Shown: positions 1-8,105 of the stretch, one piece after another
Position numbering within the stretch: the stretch's first letter is position 1
How the letters are laid out: each line of letters begins with the position of its first letter
Assembly: GCA_021651055.1 (NCBI GenBank)
Contig: JAJHOH010000001.1
Span: forward strand, 4,034,001-4,098,000
From: Candidatus Manganitrophus morganii
GTDB lineage: Bacteria > Nitrospirota > Nitrospiria > SBBL01 > Manganitrophaceae
DNA: 64,000 bases
Direction of reading: 5' to 3'
The notes under the pieces: generated by a model
Database searches by the model: none
Told to the model about the DNA's origin: nothing
The model's input: only the letters and a program-made list of their open reading frames with translations
Made by a program: the position numbers and the translations under genes

Positions 1-1078
1 GCTTGGCGATCTGCGCCGCGCCGTCGACCAGTGGGCCAGGGAGGTCGAGAGCGCCGAAGCGGCCACGGCCCGGACCGAATCGCCAGCGCCAAGCGCCTCG
101 ACGCCGGCAGAGGCGGCCGGACCGGCGATCTCTTCCGGCAAGATAGAGTCGATTGAAGAGGCCGAGCGGGCCTTCGGCGAAGCGGGCGACGTGATCCGCC
201 GTGCCGCCGACGTCGTCCGAGGCCAGCAGCCGACGAACCCATGGCCCTACCAGATCATGCGCGCGCTGACCTGGTCGCGGTTCGACGGGCTTCCGGCTCA
301 TACCGATTGGGAGACCCGCATTCCGGCCCCCCCTTCCCATCTGGTGGAGAGTGGGCGCCTGCTGGTGGAGCAAAGAGGGTGGAAGGATCTGGTGGATCAG
401 GTCGAAGCGCAACTTCCGGAAAATCCGTTTTGGCTCGACCTACAGCGCCTCAGCGCGCTGGCCCTTTCCAATCTCGGTTCTTCTTATGCCGGAATCAAAG
501 GCGCCGTGTTGGGTGAGGTTCGGATCTTGCTGCAGCGGCTTCCCGATCTGCCGAGATGCCGTTTCGCCGACGGGACCCCCTTTGCCGACGATGAGACGCA
601 GCAGTGGATTGAGAAAGAGGTCCTCTCCGGAGGAAATGGCGCTTCGACCGGCGCCGGGGAGGGAGGCGCCGCAGACGCGCGGATTGCAGAGACGCGGGCG
701 CAGGCCAATCAACTTCTCGGACAGGGAGAGGCGAAGGGGGCGGTCGCTCTTTTTCAAGGAAGAATCAATGGGGCCGCGTCGCGGCGCGAGCGGTTTCTAT
801 TGCAGCTGGAGTTGGCCCAGCTTTGTCTGGATGCCGGGCATCCGAAGGTGGCCCTCTCTCAACTCGATGTGCTTCAACGGGAGATCGACCGTTTTTCCTT
901 GGAAGAGTGGGAGCCGGCATTGAGTCTGGAAGTGCTTCGGGCCTCCTGGCGCGTGTTGAGCCGGTTGTCCCGGGATTCCGATCCGGGATCGCCCGAGTGG
1001 GCCGGACGGGCGGAGGCGATTTACGGAAGGATCAGCCGGCTCGATCCGGTCTCGGCGTTGGAGTTGGATAGGAAATAA
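1..1078 (+). CDS. tssA: T6SS protein TssA (VasJ/ImpA type), 5' truncated by window start
   Basis: The reading frame is open from base 2 with no upstream stop, so the gene starts before the window. TssA proteins bind the baseplate and sheath and help sheath polymerisation. What is visible is a low-complexity Ala/Glu/Pro linker, then the C-terminal VasJ-type domain: NPWPYQIMRALTW, then RIPAPP, an all-helical stretch, and a region containing EEWEPALSLEVL. These match the TssA C-terminal domain as I know it. The N-terminal ImpA domain would lie upstream. tssB follows after 34 bp, a common order. The ATG at 191 is internal and should not be used as the start. Confidence 0.85.
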   Translation, partial: LGDLRRAVDQWAREVESAEAATARTESPAPSASTPAEAAGPAISSGKIESIEEAERAFGEAGDVIRRAADVVRGQQPTNPWPYQIMRALTWSRFDGLPAHTDWETRIPAPPSHLVESGRLLVEQRGWKDLVDQVEAQLPENPFWLDLQRLSALALSNLGSSYAGIKGAVLGEVRILLQRLPDLPRCRFADGTPFADDETQQWIEKEVLSGGNGASTGAGEGGAADARIAETRAQANQLLGQGEAKGAVALFQGRINGAASRRERFLLQLELAQLCLDAGHPKVALSQLDVLQREIDRFSLEEWEPALSLEVLRASWRVLSRLSRDSDPGSPEWAGRAEAIYGRISRLDPVSALELDRK

Positions 1079-1112
1079 AAATTTTGGTATTCATTCAAAA
1101 AGGAGAAAACCA

Positions 1113-1598
1113 ATGGCAAAAGAATCATCCGTAGCACCGAAGGAACGGGTCAATATCGTCTACAAACCGGCCACGGGGGGGGCGCAGGCGGAAGTCGAGC
1201 TTCCCTTGAAGATGCTCATGATGGGGGATTATACGCTGCGGTCCGACGAGACGGCTCTCGAAGACCGGAAGCCGATCAACATCGATAAAGATAATTTCGA
1301 AGAGGTGATGCGGAACCAAGAGCTGAAGATTTCTTTGAATGTCGCGAACAAGCTCTCCGGAAAAGAAGGGGAAGAGCTTCCGGTCAACCTGAAATTCGAG
1401 AAGATGAAGGATTTCGGTCCCGAATCGGTGGTGGAGCAGGTCCCCGAGCTCAACAAACTTCTTCAGCTTCGAACCGCGCTCCAGGCGCTCAAAGGACCGT
1501 TGGGGAACATCCCGGCTTTTCGAAAGAAGATCGAAGGCCTCATCTCCGATGTGGCGGCCCGAGAAAAATTGCTTAAAGAATTGGGCGGGGACAAATAA
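1113..1598 (+). CDS. tssB: T6SS sheath small subunit TssB (VipA)
   Basis: 161 residues, the normal TssB length. TssB pairs with TssC to form the contractile sheath around the Hcp tube. Family landmarks are visible: an N-terminal ERVNIVYKP strand, the LPLKMLMMGDYT segment, EVMRNQELKISLNV, and the C-terminal helices with LNKLLQLRTALQALKGPLGN and FRKKIEGLI. A Shine-Dalgarno AAAGGAG lies just before the ATG. tssC follows after a 94-bp gap filled by a heptad hairpin repeat. A more divergent TssB domain occurs again in the fusion gene at 20448-22352. Confidence 0.96.
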   Translation: MAKESSVAPKERVNIVYKPATGGAQAEVELPLKMLMMGDYTLRSDETALEDRKPINIDKDNFEEVMRNQELKISLNVANKLSGKEGEELPVNLKFEKMKDFGPESVVEQVPELNKLLQLRTALQALKGPLGNIPAFRKKIEGLISDVAAREKLLKELGGDK

Positions 1599-1668
1599 GC
1601 TTTCAGCGTTCAGCAATCAGCTCAAGAAATATTTTGCTGAAAGCGGACGGCTGATGGCTGATCGCTTT
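1599..1668. repeat. Heptad-patterned hairpin repeat, copy 1 (tssB-tssC gap)
   Basis: Left arm carries CAGC at 1604, 1611 and 1618 (steps of 7). Right arm carries the complement GCTG at 1636, 1650 and 1657 (steps of 14 and 7). The arms can pair around an AT-rich loop. It begins directly after the tssB stop codon. Three similar copies occur at 8001, 10741 and 11204. Function unknown; a folded spacer in the mRNA is possible. Confidence 0.75.
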
Positions 1669-1692
1669 CTTAATCAATAAGGAGACAAGAAC

Positions 1693-3180
1693 ATGGCGGA
1701 ACAAACAGAAGAGAAGCAGGCGGGGGCGGTTGAAACAGCCGAGGGAGAGACCTCTCTGCTCGACACCATCCTGCAGGAAACGAAATTAAAACCCTCCGAG
1801 GAGGGATACTCGATCGCAAAGCGCGGCGTGGAAGCGTTTATCGCCGAGCTTCTGACCCCCGATCGAAAAGGGGCGAAGGTCCACCAGACGGTCATCAACG
1901 ATATGATCGCCGAGATCGACCGGAAGCTGTCGTCCCAGGTGGATGCCATCATGCATCACCCGACCTTCCAGAAGATCGAATCGGCCTGGCGGGGGCTGAA
2001 GTTCGCGGTCGACCGGACCAACTTCCGTGAGAATATCAAGTTCGAGCTCCTGAACGTCTCCAAGGAAGATCTTCTCAACGACTTCGAGGACGCGCCGGAG
2101 ATCACGAAGTCGGGTCTCTATAAATCGGTCTACACGGCCGAATACGGCACGTTCGGAGGCAAACCGGTCGGAGCGATGATCGCCAACTATGACTTCGGGC
2201 CCGGCCCGCAGGATGTGAAGCTCCTCCAATATGCCGCCAGCGTCGGGGCGATGGCCCATGCGCCGTTCATCGCCGCGGCGGGACCGCAGTTCTTCGGGCA
2301 GGAGAGCTTCCTCGGCCTTCCCAATCTGAAAGACCTCAAATCAATCTTCGAGGGGCCGCAGTATATCAAGTGGAATTCTTTCCGCGAATCGGAGGATGCG
2401 CGCTACGTCGGCTTGACCCTCCCCCGTTTCTTGCTCCGGCTGCCGTATCATCCGGAGAATAATCCGGTCAAGGCGTTCACCTATACCGAGGATGTCAGCA
2501 AGAGCCATGAGAGCTACCTTTGGGGGAACACGGCGTTCGCTTTCGCGACCCGGATCACCGACAGCTTTGCGAAGTACCGGTGGTGCCCCAACGTCATCGG
2601 GCCGACCAGCGGCGGCGCGGTGGAAGATCTCCCGGTTCACACCTTCGAATCGATGGGAGCGCTCGAGACCAAGATCCCGACCGAGGTCCTGATCTCCGAG
2701 CGGCGCGAGTTCGAGCTGGCGGAGGAGGGATTCATCGGATTGGCGATGCGGAAGGGGAGCGACAATGCCTGCTTCTTCTCGGCCAACTCCTGCCAGAAGC
2801 CGAAGTATTACGGCCAGAGCAAAGAGGGAAAAGAGGCCGAGACGAATTACAAGCTTGGCACGCAGCTTCCCTACATGATGATCATGAACCGGATGGCCCA
2901 TTACCTGAAGGTCCTACAGCGCGAGCAGATCGGAAGCTGGAAGGAGCGGGTCGATCTGGAGAAGGAGCTGAACAAGTGGATCGGGCAGTATGTTTCCGAT
3001 CAAGACGTCGTCGATCCGGCGGTCCGCGGACGGCGGCCCTTGCGCCAAGCCGAGATCACCGTCAGCGATGTGGAGGGAGATCCGGGCTGGTATAAGGTCG
3101 ATATGAAGGTCCGCCCGCACTTCAAGTATATGGGCTCCTTCTTCACCCTCTCGCTGGTCGGGAAGCTCGATAAAAAATAA
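1693..3180 (+). CDS. tssC: T6SS sheath large subunit TssC (VipB)
   Basis: 495 residues, typical for TssC. It forms the sheath with TssB. Clear family segments: AIMHHPTFQKIESAWRGLK, FAVDRTNFRENI, GAMIANYDFG, HAPFIAAAGPQFF, RESEDARYVGL, SYLWGNTAFAFA, and a C-terminal half ending in RRPLRQAEITVSDVEG and FFTLSLVGKL. The start ATG follows an AAGGAGACAAGAAC ribosome site. It sits between tssB and hcp as in many T6SS loci. Compare with the TssC half of the fusion at 20448-22352, which shares the HHPEFQRLEAVWRGVK block but is clearly diverged. Confidence 0.97.
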   Translation: MAEQTEEKQAGAVETAEGETSLLDTILQETKLKPSEEGYSIAKRGVEAFIAELLTPDRKGAKVHQTVINDMIAEIDRKLSSQVDAIMHHPTFQKIESAWRGLKFAVDRTNFRENIKFELLNVSKEDLLNDFEDAPEITKSGLYKSVYTAEYGTFGGKPVGAMIANYDFGPGPQDVKLLQYAASVGAMAHAPFIAAAGPQFFGQESFLGLPNLKDLKSIFEGPQYIKWNSFRESEDARYVGLTLPRFLLRLPYHPENNPVKAFTYTEDVSKSHESYLWGNTAFAFATRITDSFAKYRWCPNVIGPTSGGAVEDLPVHTFESMGALETKIPTEVLISERREFELAEEGFIGLAMRKGSDNACFFSANSCQKPKYYGQSKEGKEAETNYKLGTQLPYMMIMNRMAHYLKVLQREQIGSWKERVDLEKELNKWIGQYVSDQDVVDPAVRGRRPLRQAEITVSDVEGDPGWYKVDMKVRPHFKYMGSFFTLSLVGKLDKK

Positions 3181-3231
3181 CGGCGGTTTCCGGAAGTCGG
3201 AATCCTATTTTGAAATACGGAAAAAGGGAGC

Positions 3232-3246
3232 GAAGCGGGACGCTTC
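3232..3246. promoter_or_regulatory. Short dyad upstream of hcp promoter
   Basis: GAAGCG-GGA-CGCTTC is a perfect 6-bp dyad with a 3-nt centre, about 93 bp upstream of the sigma-54 -24/-12 element. An enhancer site for the activator, or the stem of a transcript end after tssC, would both fit; there is no T-run behind it. Weak evidence. Confidence 0.25.
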
Positions 3247-3338
3247 AAAACGAAGATCCCGAAAAGAAAGACCCGCTCAGAATAGAGGAAAGGGCGGATT
3301 GAATGCCATCGCTCCTCTTTTTGATCGATGATCCGAAG

Positions 3339-3354
3339 TGGTATTCCCTTTGCA
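3339..3354 (+). promoter_or_regulatory. Sigma-54 (-24/-12) promoter of hcp
   Basis: The sequence TGGTATTCCCTTTGCA has GG and GC separated by exactly 10 bases and matches the TGG-N-A...TTGCA core of sigma-54 promoters. Expected transcription start is about 3366, giving a 5' leader of about 65 nt before hcp. hcp genes are often sigma-54 driven, and a sigma-54 activator with an FHA domain is encoded at 41095-42447. Confidence 0.6.
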
Positions 3355-3430
3355 TTAGATGCCGATCGGGTTTCGAAAGAGAATCACTCAACGGAATGAC
3401 ACTCACAACTAAACGAAGGAGGAAATGACC

Positions 3431-3919
3431 ATGCCGATGCCAGCACACATGACCCTGAAGGGAGAAAAGCAGGGGGACATCAAAGGAAACTGCACCATGA
3501 AGGGACGGGAAGGGACGATCCTCGTCCAGGCCCTCGACCATGAGATCCGCATCCCCACCGACATCCAAACCGGTCTGTCCACCGGAAAGCGCATCCACGG
3601 CGCGATGAAGGTCGTCAAGGAATTCGACAAAGCTTCTCCCATGCTCTATCAAGCCCTCTGCACCGGGGAGCATCTGACCAACGTGACCCTCAAATTCTAT
3701 CGGGTTTCCATGAAAGGGACCGAGGAGCAATACTTCACCATCACCTTGGAAGACGCCGTGGTGGTCTCCATCCGGCCCTGGATGCCGAACTGCCTCGACA
3801 AATCGATGTCTTCTTACGGTCATATGGAAGAGCTCGCCTTCACCTACAGAAAGGCCTCTTGGAGACATGAGATCGACAAGATCGAAGCGCAGGACGATTG
3901 GGTCGTTCCGATCGAGTAG
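3431..3919 (+). CDS. hcp: T6SS tube protein Hcp (TssD)
   Basis: 162 residues from the chosen start. Hcp hexamers stack into the inner tube that is expelled on sheath contraction; some effectors travel inside it. The protein begins MPMPAHMTLKGEKQGDIKG, a familiar Hcp start, and ends with EIDKIEAQDDWVVPIE. Two in-frame ATGs exist (3425 and 3431). The ribosome site GAAGGAGG at 3415-3422 is only 2 nt from the first but 8 nt from the second, so 3431 is preferred. It has its own 250-bp upstream region with a sigma-54 promoter, which fits the high Hcp demand. Confidence 0.93.
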   Translation: MPMPAHMTLKGEKQGDIKGNCTMKGREGTILVQALDHEIRIPTDIQTGLSTGKRIHGAMKVVKEFDKASPMLYQALCTGEHLTNVTLKFYRVSMKGTEEQYFTITLEDAVVVSIRPWMPNCLDKSMSSYGHMEELAFTYRKASWRHEIDKIEAQDDWVVPIE

Positions 3920-3930
3920 AGGTTTAAGCA

Positions 3931-4347
3931 ATGGCGCGTGAAAGGTCCCTGTTGGAGCGGCTTGCCGATCCAACAGGGTACCGCCCGTTAACCGTCGAGG
4001 AGAATACGCAGGAGCTGGCCGACTCCATCTTGCGTCATCTCCGGAATATGCTCAATACCAAGCAGGGCCATTCGTTGACCCAGCCCGAGTATGGCATGCC
4101 CGATGTGACGGAGTTTATCCAGAACCTGCCGGAGATGGTCGAGGTGGTCCAGCGGGGAATCCGCAATTCGATCGAAAAGTTCGAGCCGCGTCTCAGAAAC
4201 GTCACAGTGACTTATGTCCCTTCGCAGGACATCGCGACGAACATCCGATTCGAAATTACGGCCGAGCTGGTGACCGAGCGGGATGAGGCTTCCGTCTGGT
4301 TCGAAACGGCGGTGACGCCGACGGGACAGATCGAAATCCGGGGGTAG
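3931..4347 (+). CDS. tssE: T6SS baseplate protein TssE (gp25-like)
   Basis: 138 residues, the usual length. TssE is the gp25-like wedge part of the baseplate that starts sheath assembly. The N-terminus SLLERLADP is typical, followed by the gp25 fold with SILRHLRNMLNTKQGHSL and the conserved YGMPDVTEF stretch, and a C-terminal strand region RFEITAEL. It starts 11 bp after hcp with a weak ribosome site, so it is probably cotranscribed with hcp. Confidence 0.94.
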   Translation: MARERSLLERLADPTGYRPLTVEENTQELADSILRHLRNMLNTKQGHSLTQPEYGMPDVTEFIQNLPEMVEVVQRGIRNSIEKFEPRLRNVTVTYVPSQDIATNIRFEITAELVTERDEASVWFETAVTPTGQIEIRG

Positions 4348-4377
4348 GGGCGGCAATCATCGCAAGGAGGTGGAACA

Positions 4378-5175
4378 ATGGCCGGGAAAAAAGTATGGGT
4401 AACCTGGTTGCCGGCGGGAAAAGAAGCGCCTCAACCTGAAGGTGCTTTAAAGGCGCTGACCACCGTGGGATTGCAGGTGAGCGGCTCCCTTTGGATCGAC
4501 GATTTGGAGAAGATGGCCTGGTACGATCTCGGCACCACGCTTCAAGATCCAACGCAGGCCGATCTCTGGCTGGTTGCCGGAAGAGGGGAAGATTTCCGGT
4601 CGGCGCGGTATCGTTACGGCCTGTCGCTGGTGATGGCGATGGCGCGGGATGGCCGCGGGGCCGGCTTCCCGATTCTCTGCCTCAGCTTGGACACGGTTCC
4701 CGAGACGGAGGCGATGCCGACCCTGATGCGGGGGCTCCGGTTTCTTTCGTCCGCCGATGCCGGTTGGGCCGCGAAAATTGCGGCGTCCTTTCTGAAAAAA
4801 CCGGAAGGCCCGACAGGGGACTTCCGGTTGAGCGCAACCGGCCATCCCTATATCGGGCAGTGGTTCGAGGTGGGGCCGCGCGAAGGAGAGTGGCAGGGGG
4901 TGATGTTCGGCGTGAGCGGCGAGGGAAAGATTTCCCATCATCTGGTGGGACCGAAAGGCCAGCTTCCCGAGAAGAGCGTGCTTGAATACGCGACGCAGGG
5001 GATTAAGGCCGAGGTGAGCGGCGTCGAATACACCGCCTGGTCGGTGCAGAACAAGATCGGCCCGAACGACTCGTATTATATTAAAGTGGAAGGACATCCC
5101 TCCAAGGTGATGTTCGGCGGCCATCCCGGAACCGATCAGGCCGAGGTAACGATTGTGGATCTCGTAGGGGCGTGA
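4378..5175 (+). CDS. Unknown protein inside T6SS core operon (between tssE and tssF)
   Basis: 265 residues, soluble, no signal peptide or membrane segment. It has a strong ribosome site (AAGGAGGTGGAAC before the ATG) and sits between two baseplate genes, so a T6SS role is likely. I do not recognise the family. Residues 1-140 look like an alpha/beta domain with LWLVAGRGEDF and FPILCLSLD strands, which suggests a Rossmann-like or receiver-like fold. The C-terminal ~120 residues are beta-rich (YIGQWFEVGPREGEW). The last codons, including the stop, lie inside a REP doublet (5164-5232), so the C-terminus may have been reset by its insertion. Confidence 0.75.
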   Translation: MAGKKVWVTWLPAGKEAPQPEGALKALTTVGLQVSGSLWIDDLEKMAWYDLGTTLQDPTQADLWLVAGRGEDFRSARYRYGLSLVMAMARDGRGAGFPILCLSLDTVPETEAMPTLMRGLRFLSSADAGWAAKIAASFLKKPEGPTGDFRLSATGHPYIGQWFEVGPREGEWQGVMFGVSGEGKISHHLVGPKGQLPEKSVLEYATQGIKAEVSGVEYTAWSVQNKIGPNDSYYIKVEGHPSKVMFGGHPGTDQAEVTIVDLVGA

Positions 5176-5232
5176 TTCATCACGCCCTGCTTCTTCAATA
5201 CCGTTGAGTGGGCGCAATGATTGCGCCCCTAC
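5164..5232. repeat. REP doublet (REPIN-like) between unknown T6SS gene and tssF
   Basis: Outer inverted repeat GTAGGGGCG (5164-5172) / CGCCCCTAC (5224-5232). Each half also folds alone: GGGCGTGA-TTCA-TCACGCCC (5168-5187) and GGGCGCAA-TGA-TTGCGCCC (5210-5228). A related single palindrome is at 58713-58734. The element covers the stop codon of the upstream gene and ends about 12 bp before the tssF ATG. Confidence 0.7.
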
Positions 5233-5244
5233 AAAAGAAAAACC

Positions 5245-7005
5245 ATGGCCTTCAACAAATACTACCAAGACGAGCTGACCTTCCTCCGGGAAATGGGGCG
5301 GGAGTTTGCCCGGGCTTATCCCGCGGCGGCCCCCTTCCTGGCCGACCGGGGGAGCGATCCCGATGTGGAGCGGCTGCTGGAAGGATTTGCCTTTCTGACC
5401 GGCCGGATTCGCCAGAAGCTCGATGATGAATTCCCCGAGCTGATCCATGCGCTCATGAGCCTCATGTGGCCGCACTATCTGCGGCCGATTCCGTCGATGT
5501 CGATCGTCGAGTTTACACCGATCACCGGGGCGGTCCGGGAGCGGCAACCGGTCCCGCGCGGAACCGAAGTCGCCTCCCTTCCGGTCGAAGGGATTCCCTG
5601 TCGATTCCGCACCGCTTTTGATCTCGATCTCTATCCTTTCAGCATAGAGGAAACGCTTGTCCAGACCTTACCCGACGGACGATCGGCCTTGCGTCTTCGA
5701 TTCAAACTGAGCCCGGGAACGACCCTCTCGCAGGTTCGCCTGGAGACCCTTCGATTTTTCCTTCACGGCGACCCGGCCTACACCCTTTATCTTTGGCTTT
5801 GCCGGTATGTTTCCGAGGTTCGTGTTCGCGCCATCGTTCAGGGAAAACCTTCTCAGGAAAGCACCCTTCCTCCCGGCCGGATCGAGGCGGGGGGATTTTC
5901 CGAGGAGGAGGCGCTGCTTCCTTATCCCAAAGGGGCGTTCGACGGCTACCGATACCTCCAGGAGTACTTTACCTTTCCGGAAAAGTTCCTCTTTACGACC
6001 TTGACCGGTCTTCTTCCGGTGACCAAAACGATGAAGGGGGAGGCGTTTGAGATCGATTTTGTCTTCTCGCAGCCGCCGGCCGCTTCCCTTCACATCACCC
6101 GGGAGAATGTCCGTCTCTTCTGCACCCCGGTGGTCAATCTTTTTCAAATGGAATCCGATCCGATCCGGATCAACCATCAGCGGGTTGAATATCCGATCCG
6201 GCCCGCAGGGGCGAGTCCGATCCAGTATGAGACGTATTCGGTCGACCGGTCGGTGGGATGGGTCCGGGGGACGGCGGAGGAGCAGGAGTACCCGCCGTTC
6301 GTCTCCTTCCAGCATCACCTCGGTCCCGCGGGGCGCCGGCTCACCTATTATCAAACGCGGCTTCGGGGGGCGGTGGTGGGGGACGGAACCGACACCTCCG
6401 TTTCGTTTGTGAATGGGGAGCAGACGACGGTCGTGCCGCCGACCGAGACGGTCGTTTTCCACCTCACCTGCACGAACCGCGCGCTTCCCGGCAAGCTCCG
6501 TGTGGGAGACATCCAGGTCCCGACCGACCGCTCGCCGGAGTTCGCCCGGTTTCGGAATATTACCAAGGTGACCCCGGCGATCCGGCCCCCGGTGGGGGGG
6601 GATCTTTATTGGCGGCTGATCTCGCATCTTTCGCTCAACTATACCTCTCTTTCCAGCGTCGAAGCGCTGCGGGGGATTTTGGAGCTCTATAATTTCCCGT
6701 CGCTCTATGACCGGCAGGCGGGCCGGGCCAATGAGCGCCGGCTGGAAGGAATCATCGGAATCGAGAACCGGGGGGAGGATCTCCTCTTCCGCGGCGCGCC
6801 GGTGCGGGGGATCGCGACCTCTCTTTCCATGAAGGAGGATCACTTCGACGGGGAGGGGGATCTTTTCCTTTTCGCGACGGTGTTGAACGAGTTTTTGTCG
6901 CTTTACGTCTCCCTTAATTCTTTCAGCCGATTGACGGTGAAGGGGGTTCAACAAGGAGAGGTCTATTCATGGCCGCCGAGGATCGGTCGACAGATGGCCC
7001 TTTAG
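5245..7005 (+). CDS. tssF: T6SS baseplate protein TssF (VasA/ImpG)
   Basis: 586 residues from the ATG at 5245. TssF is a main baseplate wedge subunit that binds TssG. Landmarks: MAFNKYYQDELTFLREMG, the ERLLEGFAFLTGRIRQKLDD segment and the conserved MSLMWPHYLRPIPSMSI block. The C-terminus contains GGDLYWRLISHLSLNY. A TTG eight codons upstream (5221) is in frame, but it lies in the REP element and would add a tail not seen in the family; the ATG is preferred although its ribosome site is poor. tssG starts 36 bp before the tssF stop. Confidence 0.95.
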   Translation: MAFNKYYQDELTFLREMGREFARAYPAAAPFLADRGSDPDVERLLEGFAFLTGRIRQKLDDEFPELIHALMSLMWPHYLRPIPSMSIVEFTPITGAVRERQPVPRGTEVASLPVEGIPCRFRTAFDLDLYPFSIEETLVQTLPDGRSALRLRFKLSPGTTLSQVRLETLRFFLHGDPAYTLYLWLCRYVSEVRVRAIVQGKPSQESTLPPGRIEAGGFSEEEALLPYPKGAFDGYRYLQEYFTFPEKFLFTTLTGLLPVTKTMKGEAFEIDFVFSQPPAASLHITRENVRLFCTPVVNLFQMESDPIRINHQRVEYPIRPAGASPIQYETYSVDRSVGWVRGTAEEQEYPPFVSFQHHLGPAGRRLTYYQTRLRGAVVGDGTDTSVSFVNGEQTTVVPPTETVVFHLTCTNRALPGKLRVGDIQVPTDRSPEFARFRNITKVTPAIRPPVGGDLYWRLISHLSLNYTSLSSVEALRGILELYNFPSLYDRQAGRANERRLEGIIGIENRGEDLLFRGAPVRGIATSLSMKEDHFDGEGDLFLFATVLNEFLSLYVSLNSFSRLTVKGVQQGEVYSWPPRIGRQMAL

Positions 7006-8000
7006 AAGGGCGGCCTTTTGAGGAGGCCGAGCGGTATTCGTTCTTCCAACTCGTCCGGCTGCTGGAGCGATACCATCAGCCGCGCGCGCGCGTCGGCGGC
7101 GAGGGACCGGCCTCGGGGGAGATCCTCCGGTTCCGGCCCGATGCGTCGCTCGGCTTTCCCGCCTCCGATGTGGTTTCGGTGGAGGAGATCCCGGCGGCCG
7201 AGGATCAGCCGGCCCGCGTTCGGATCACGACGAGCTTTCTCGGCCTCTATGGGAGTACTTCTCCCTTGCCGGTCTTTTATACGGAGGAGATGCTTCGCCG
7301 GGACCCCGACGAAGATCCGGTCCGGGCCTTCATCGATCTTTTTCACCATCGGCTCCTCTCTCTTTTCTACCGCTGCTGGGAGAAGTACCGGTATCACATT
7401 CAGTTCGAAGGGGAGGGGAAAGACGCCTTCTCCCGGCGGATGTTCGGCTTCATCGGCCTCGGCACCGCCGGCCTGACCGATCGGGTCGGGATTCCGGCCG
7501 CCCGTTTGATCCGGTATGCCGGGCTCCTGACGCAGAAGCCCCGCTCCGCCGCCGCGCTGGAGGGAATGGTCAGCGATTTCTTCGGCGGGATTCCGGTCCA
7601 TGTCGTCCAATGGGTGGCCCGGTGGGTGACGATTCAACCGGAGCAGCGGATTCGGCTGGGAAGGGGGAACAACCGGCTCGGCGTCGACGCTTCGCTCGGG
7701 GAGAAGGTCTTGAGCCGAAGCGCCCAATTCCGGGTGGCGCTCGGCCCGATGCGATATGACGCCTATTTATCGTTTCTTCCGGATGGAGAATCGTTCCGGA
7801 TGCTGAATGCGTTGATTGTCCTCTTCTTGAACGACCCTTTGGAGTTCGACATCGAATTGCAGGTGCATGGGGAAGAGATCTTGCCGCTTCAATTAAAGAG
7901 CCAGGGGGGAGGCCGGCTCGGCTGGACCACGTGGCTCCCGACGGAAAAATTCGAGGATGGGCGGGCGAAATCGGTGGTGTTGGAGAGAAGTTTAAATTAA
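6969..8000 (+). CDS. tssG: T6SS baseplate protein TssG (VasB/ImpH)
   Basis: 343 residues, normal for TssG, which with TssF forms the baseplate wedge. Typical blocks are EEAERYSFFQLVRLLER near the start, FRPDASLGFPASDV, RITTSFLGLYGSTSPLP, and a middle FIDLFHHRLLSLFYRCWEKY. The ATG overlaps the end of tssF and follows AAGGAGAGG at a good distance, pointing to translational coupling. A heptad hairpin repeat begins immediately after the stop. Confidence 0.96.
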   Translation: MAAEDRSTDGPLEGRPFEEAERYSFFQLVRLLERYHQPRARVGGEGPASGEILRFRPDASLGFPASDVVSVEEIPAAEDQPARVRITTSFLGLYGSTSPLPVFYTEEMLRRDPDEDPVRAFIDLFHHRLLSLFYRCWEKYRYHIQFEGEGKDAFSRRMFGFIGLGTAGLTDRVGIPAARLIRYAGLLTQKPRSAAALEGMVSDFFGGIPVHVVQWVARWVTIQPEQRIRLGRGNNRLGVDASLGEKVLSRSAQFRVALGPMRYDAYLSFLPDGESFRMLNALIVLFLNDPLEFDIELQVHGEEILPLQLKSQGGGRLGWTTWLPTEKFEDGRAKSVVLERSLN

Positions 8001-8084
8001 GCGATCAGCGATCAGCCGTCCGCTTTCAGCTTAAAGATTTTAGAATCCTTTCGCTGAGAGCTGAGTGCTGACCGCTGAAAGCTT
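8001..8084. repeat. Heptad-patterned hairpin repeat, copy 2 (tssG-clpV gap)
   Basis: CAGC at 8006, 8013 and 8027, and GCTG at 8053, 8060, 8067 and 8074, all in steps of 7 or 14. It fills the gap between the tssG stop and the clpV ribosome site. Confidence 0.78.
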
Positions 8085-8105
8085 CCTTATAATAAGGAGA
8101 TCATT

